A stretch of 64,000 nt of DNA from CAZQYB01 sp964582985 (lineage in GTDB: Bacteria > Planctomycetota > Phycisphaerae > Sedimentisphaerales > Anaerobacaceae). Positions 62,233 to 64,000 of this stretch are shown piece after piece. Made by a program: the position numbers and the translations under genes. Positions within the stretch are counted from its first letter, which is position 1; every line of letters begins with the position of its first letter. A model generated the notes under the pieces. That model was not told the DNA's origin. It did not search any database and worked only from the letters and a program-made list of their open reading frames with translations. The stretch lies in NCBI GenBank assembly GCA_964582985.1, contig CAZOUM010000006.1, positions 9,884-73,883 of the forward strand, given 5' to 3'.

Positions 62233-64000
62233 ATGAAGCGATGCATATCTGTTGTTTTGTTGACCGTGGTAACTGCAACCCTTTCATCCGTCGCTATGGC
62301 GCAGGCCGATGCTGCAAGGGCCTTTGAGCAGGGCAAAGCCGCCTATGCCGATGGTCGTTTTACGAAAGCGCGAGACTTGTTTGAAAAGGCTTCACAGACC
62401 GATACCCGCAACCCGGAAGTTTTCCTTTGGCTCGGCAAGGCCCGATACCAGCTTGGCATTGTTGACAAAGCGATCGACGCCTGGACGAAGACACTGAAGC
62501 TCGCTCCTGAAGAACCGTATGCCAAGAAGATGCTGGAGACATTGCGCGGGCAGCTTCTCGAAGCGGACACCAGGATTAGTCTAATTGAAGTAATGCTAAA
62601 GGAAAAATTGTTTGCCGCGGCCAAGCGCGAATGCAACAAACTCCTTGAAGACCAGACAATGACAGACGAGCGGCGAGTCAGGGTCATGACGTTGAAGGCG
62701 CGAGTGCTTCTGGGCACGGGCAGTTTTGCCCAGGTCGAGGAAGCTGTCCACGAGCTGCTGACAAGACACCCGAAACTTGCAGACCCGGCCCAGACTACGC
62801 TTCTTTTGGGCGAGGCGAAGATGGGCCGGCGAGGCAAGATGACGGAGGGTCTGCTTCTCTTGAAAAAAGTTGTAAATGATTATCCGGGCACGCCTTCGGC
62901 TGTGACGGCGCGGTATAAGCTGATTGTGTTCAATCTCGACCAACTACCAAACCCAGCCGATGCAGAAAAGCTTGCCGAGTGGATTGCCGCAAATCCTGAC
63001 CATGACAGGGCAGAAGAGGCACGACGTCAGCTGATTAATATGTATCTGGCAATTTCCAAAAAGCAAGGTATCCCGAAAATAAAGGCCGAACTCGGTAAGT
63101 GGGATAGGGCTGCTGTGAACACTGCGACCGACCTATTGAAGAGAATCATCCAAGCTGATGAGGCGCTGAGACTGACCCGGCGGATTATCAAGCACTTGGA
63201 TAGCCACTATGCCAAGAAGCGGGCATACGTTGCCGCAGTCAGCGGTTCTGAGTTGCTGCTGAAAGCGCCATTGCCGCCATCCAGCCGCTTGGCTGCACTT
63301 CGGGCGCTGGCACGGTACAAGACCGAATTAGCCATCCGTGAACTCACTAAGCAGGCCCAAGCTGCAAGACTTGCTGCCGGGCCGCTGCCGAAAGCACTCG
63401 CAGAAGTGCTGGGAGTTTACGGCACCATCAACAAGGAATTTCCTGCCGAGCCTGCCTGGCGCAACCAGGGGCACTTGGCCGAGCGAGTGCGAAAATTAGG
63501 GTCGCCGGTGCCTTGGCCGGCTAAGATTACCGAACCGAAGGTAGCTTACGATTGGTCAGTGCAGATTGCTTTACCCGTTATCAAGGCCGATGTGGATTCT
63601 TCCGCTGTCTCCAAGGCTATCAAGACCATCAGGGCCATTGTGGACGACTGTGCCAAACACGAGAAACCGCCAGCCAGGGGTATTGCATTGGGCATCAACT
63701 CTGAACTTCTACAGGTTCTCAAGCCGACCAATCCCGCCTGGGCGCCTGCTATGTGGCGGCATGTCAACCTGTTAAAAGCCAATGCGGTTGCTGTCTTTAA
63801 TGACAACATAAAAGCCGGACGCGCCCAGGAAAATGCCAAGCTCAGTGAACGTCAGAAGCAGCTTCTGGCCACGCTGACAAAGCTGGTGGAGCGTCAGGCG
63901 AGCCGCCAGGGGCCGAGGGCGTTGAAAGAACTAAGTGCCCACCTCAAGCTTTGGGTCAAACATAGACACTATAAAGTCGCTCAGGAGGCGTACAGGCAAC
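62233..64000 (+). CDS. Exported tetratricopeptide-repeat protein (runs off the window)
   Basis: The frame opens at an ATG with AAGGAGG upstream and is still open at the window edge (589 codons seen). Residues 1-22 are a signal peptide (KRCISVVLLTVVTATLSSVA). From about 25 the chain is built of TPR-like helical pairs: ARAFEQGKAAYADGRFTKAR, PEVFLWLGKARYQLGIVDKA, and later KLAEWIAANPDHDRAEEARR. It is probably periplasmic and acts as a scaffold or assembly factor. No enzyme domain is seen in the part available. Confidence 0.85.
   Translation, partial: MKRCISVVLLTVVTATLSSVAMAQADAARAFEQGKAAYADGRFTKARDLFEKASQTDTRNPEVFLWLGKARYQLGIVDKAIDAWTKTLKLAPEEPYAKKMLETLRGQLLEADTRISLIEVMLKEKLFAAAKRECNKLLEDQTMTDERRVRVMTLKARVLLGTGSFAQVEEAVHELLTRHPKLADPAQTTLLLGEAKMGRRGKMTEGLLLLKKVVNDYPGTPSAVTARYKLIVFNLDQLPNPADAEKLAEWIAANPDHDRAEEARRQLINMYLAISKKQGIPKIKAELGKWDRAAVNTATDLLKRIIQADEALRLTRRIIKHLDSHYAKKRAYVAAVSGSELLLKAPLPPSSRLAALRALARYKTELAIRELTKQAQAARLAAGPLPKALAEVLGVYGTINKEFPAEPAWRNQGHLAERVRKLGSPVPWPAKITEPKVAYDWSVQIALPVIKADVDSSAVSKAIKTIRAIVDDCAKHEKPPARGIALGINSELLQVLKPTNPAWAPAMWRHVNLLKANAVAVFNDNIKAGRAQENAKLSERQKQLLATLTKLVERQASRQGPRALKELSAHLKLWVKHRHYKVAQEAYRQ

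Overview
The window looks like chromosomal DNA of an anaerobic, heterotrophic member of the Planctomycetota, most likely class Phycisphaerae. This is an inference from gene content. The supporting features are large secreted proteins with Calx-beta, beta-helix and dockerin modules, Tat-exported sugar-isomerase-like proteins, a membrane-anchored ECF sigma factor, a Minf_1886-family protein, type IV pilin-like proteins, and a Thi4 of the sulfide-using type. There is no rRNA, no CRISPR array and no recognisable phage or transposase. One tRNA is present, tRNA-Ser(GCT).

Layout. 1-4.4 kb: the start of a secreted Calx-beta protein (minus, cut by the window edge), thioredoxin, a hypothetical protein, and a lipoprotein secretin with a decayed C-terminal tail. 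4.7-6.8 kb: rimO and pgsA. 6.8-8.6 kb: a TPP-riboswitch operon, thi4 plus an HD-domain gene, on the minus strand. 8.7-20.4 kb: a lipoprotein, then a plus-strand information-processing block: dnaE, a three-gene insert with a nucleotidyltransferase pair, tmk, a GxxExxY gene flanked by inverted repeats, holB, a PSP1/RicT gene, metG and a Minf_1886 gene. 20.5-25.3 kb, minus strand: a small lipoprotein, a trypsin-fold secreted protease, and a run of four genes (M20 peptidase, cupin, methyltransferase, GNAT). 25.4-30.6 kb: a zinc-ribbon coiled-coil protein, an RNase H-PurN fusion, a membrane protein, and clpC on the minus strand behind a consensus-like promoter. 31-33.2 kb: a pilin-like gene and a membrane-tethered sigma factor. 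33.5-42.2 kb: an S8 protease/beta-helix/dockerin protein, two gene remnants, and an ECF sigma factor overlapping a 1169-residue membrane-anchored protein. 42.5-50 kb: assorted genes including an FMN reductase, an MBL hydrolase, asnA, a sugar-phosphate-isomerase-like protein and a PpiC lipoprotein. 50.3-55.9 kb: two paralogous Tat-exported sugar-isomerase-like genes flanking a PfkB kinase and a B12-type radical SAM gene. 56-64 kb: miaB, an alpha-toroid-like protein, two truncated genes, malQ, a HEAT-repeat gene, tRNA-Ser, twin 39-bp repeats, and the start of a TPR protein.

The most unusual feature is a family of short palindromic elements with perfect arms of the type ACCCCGTTAGA / TCTAACGGGGT. 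One copy is translated in frame inside the N-terminus of DnaE. Another is translated inside the leader of a pilin-like protein. A third supplies the start codon of a membrane protein, and a fourth, diverged copy sits in the thi4 leader. They resemble in concept the protein-coding palindromic elements of Rickettsia. A second candidate mobile element is the GxxExxY gene with CACAGATT-type inverted repeats. Gene decay is visible at four places: the secretin tail, the region after the GNAT gene, a ComM C-terminal fragment facing another orphan C-terminus, and a VCBS/ABC-permease junction. Together they suggest ongoing rearrangement between otherwise conserved housekeeping blocks.
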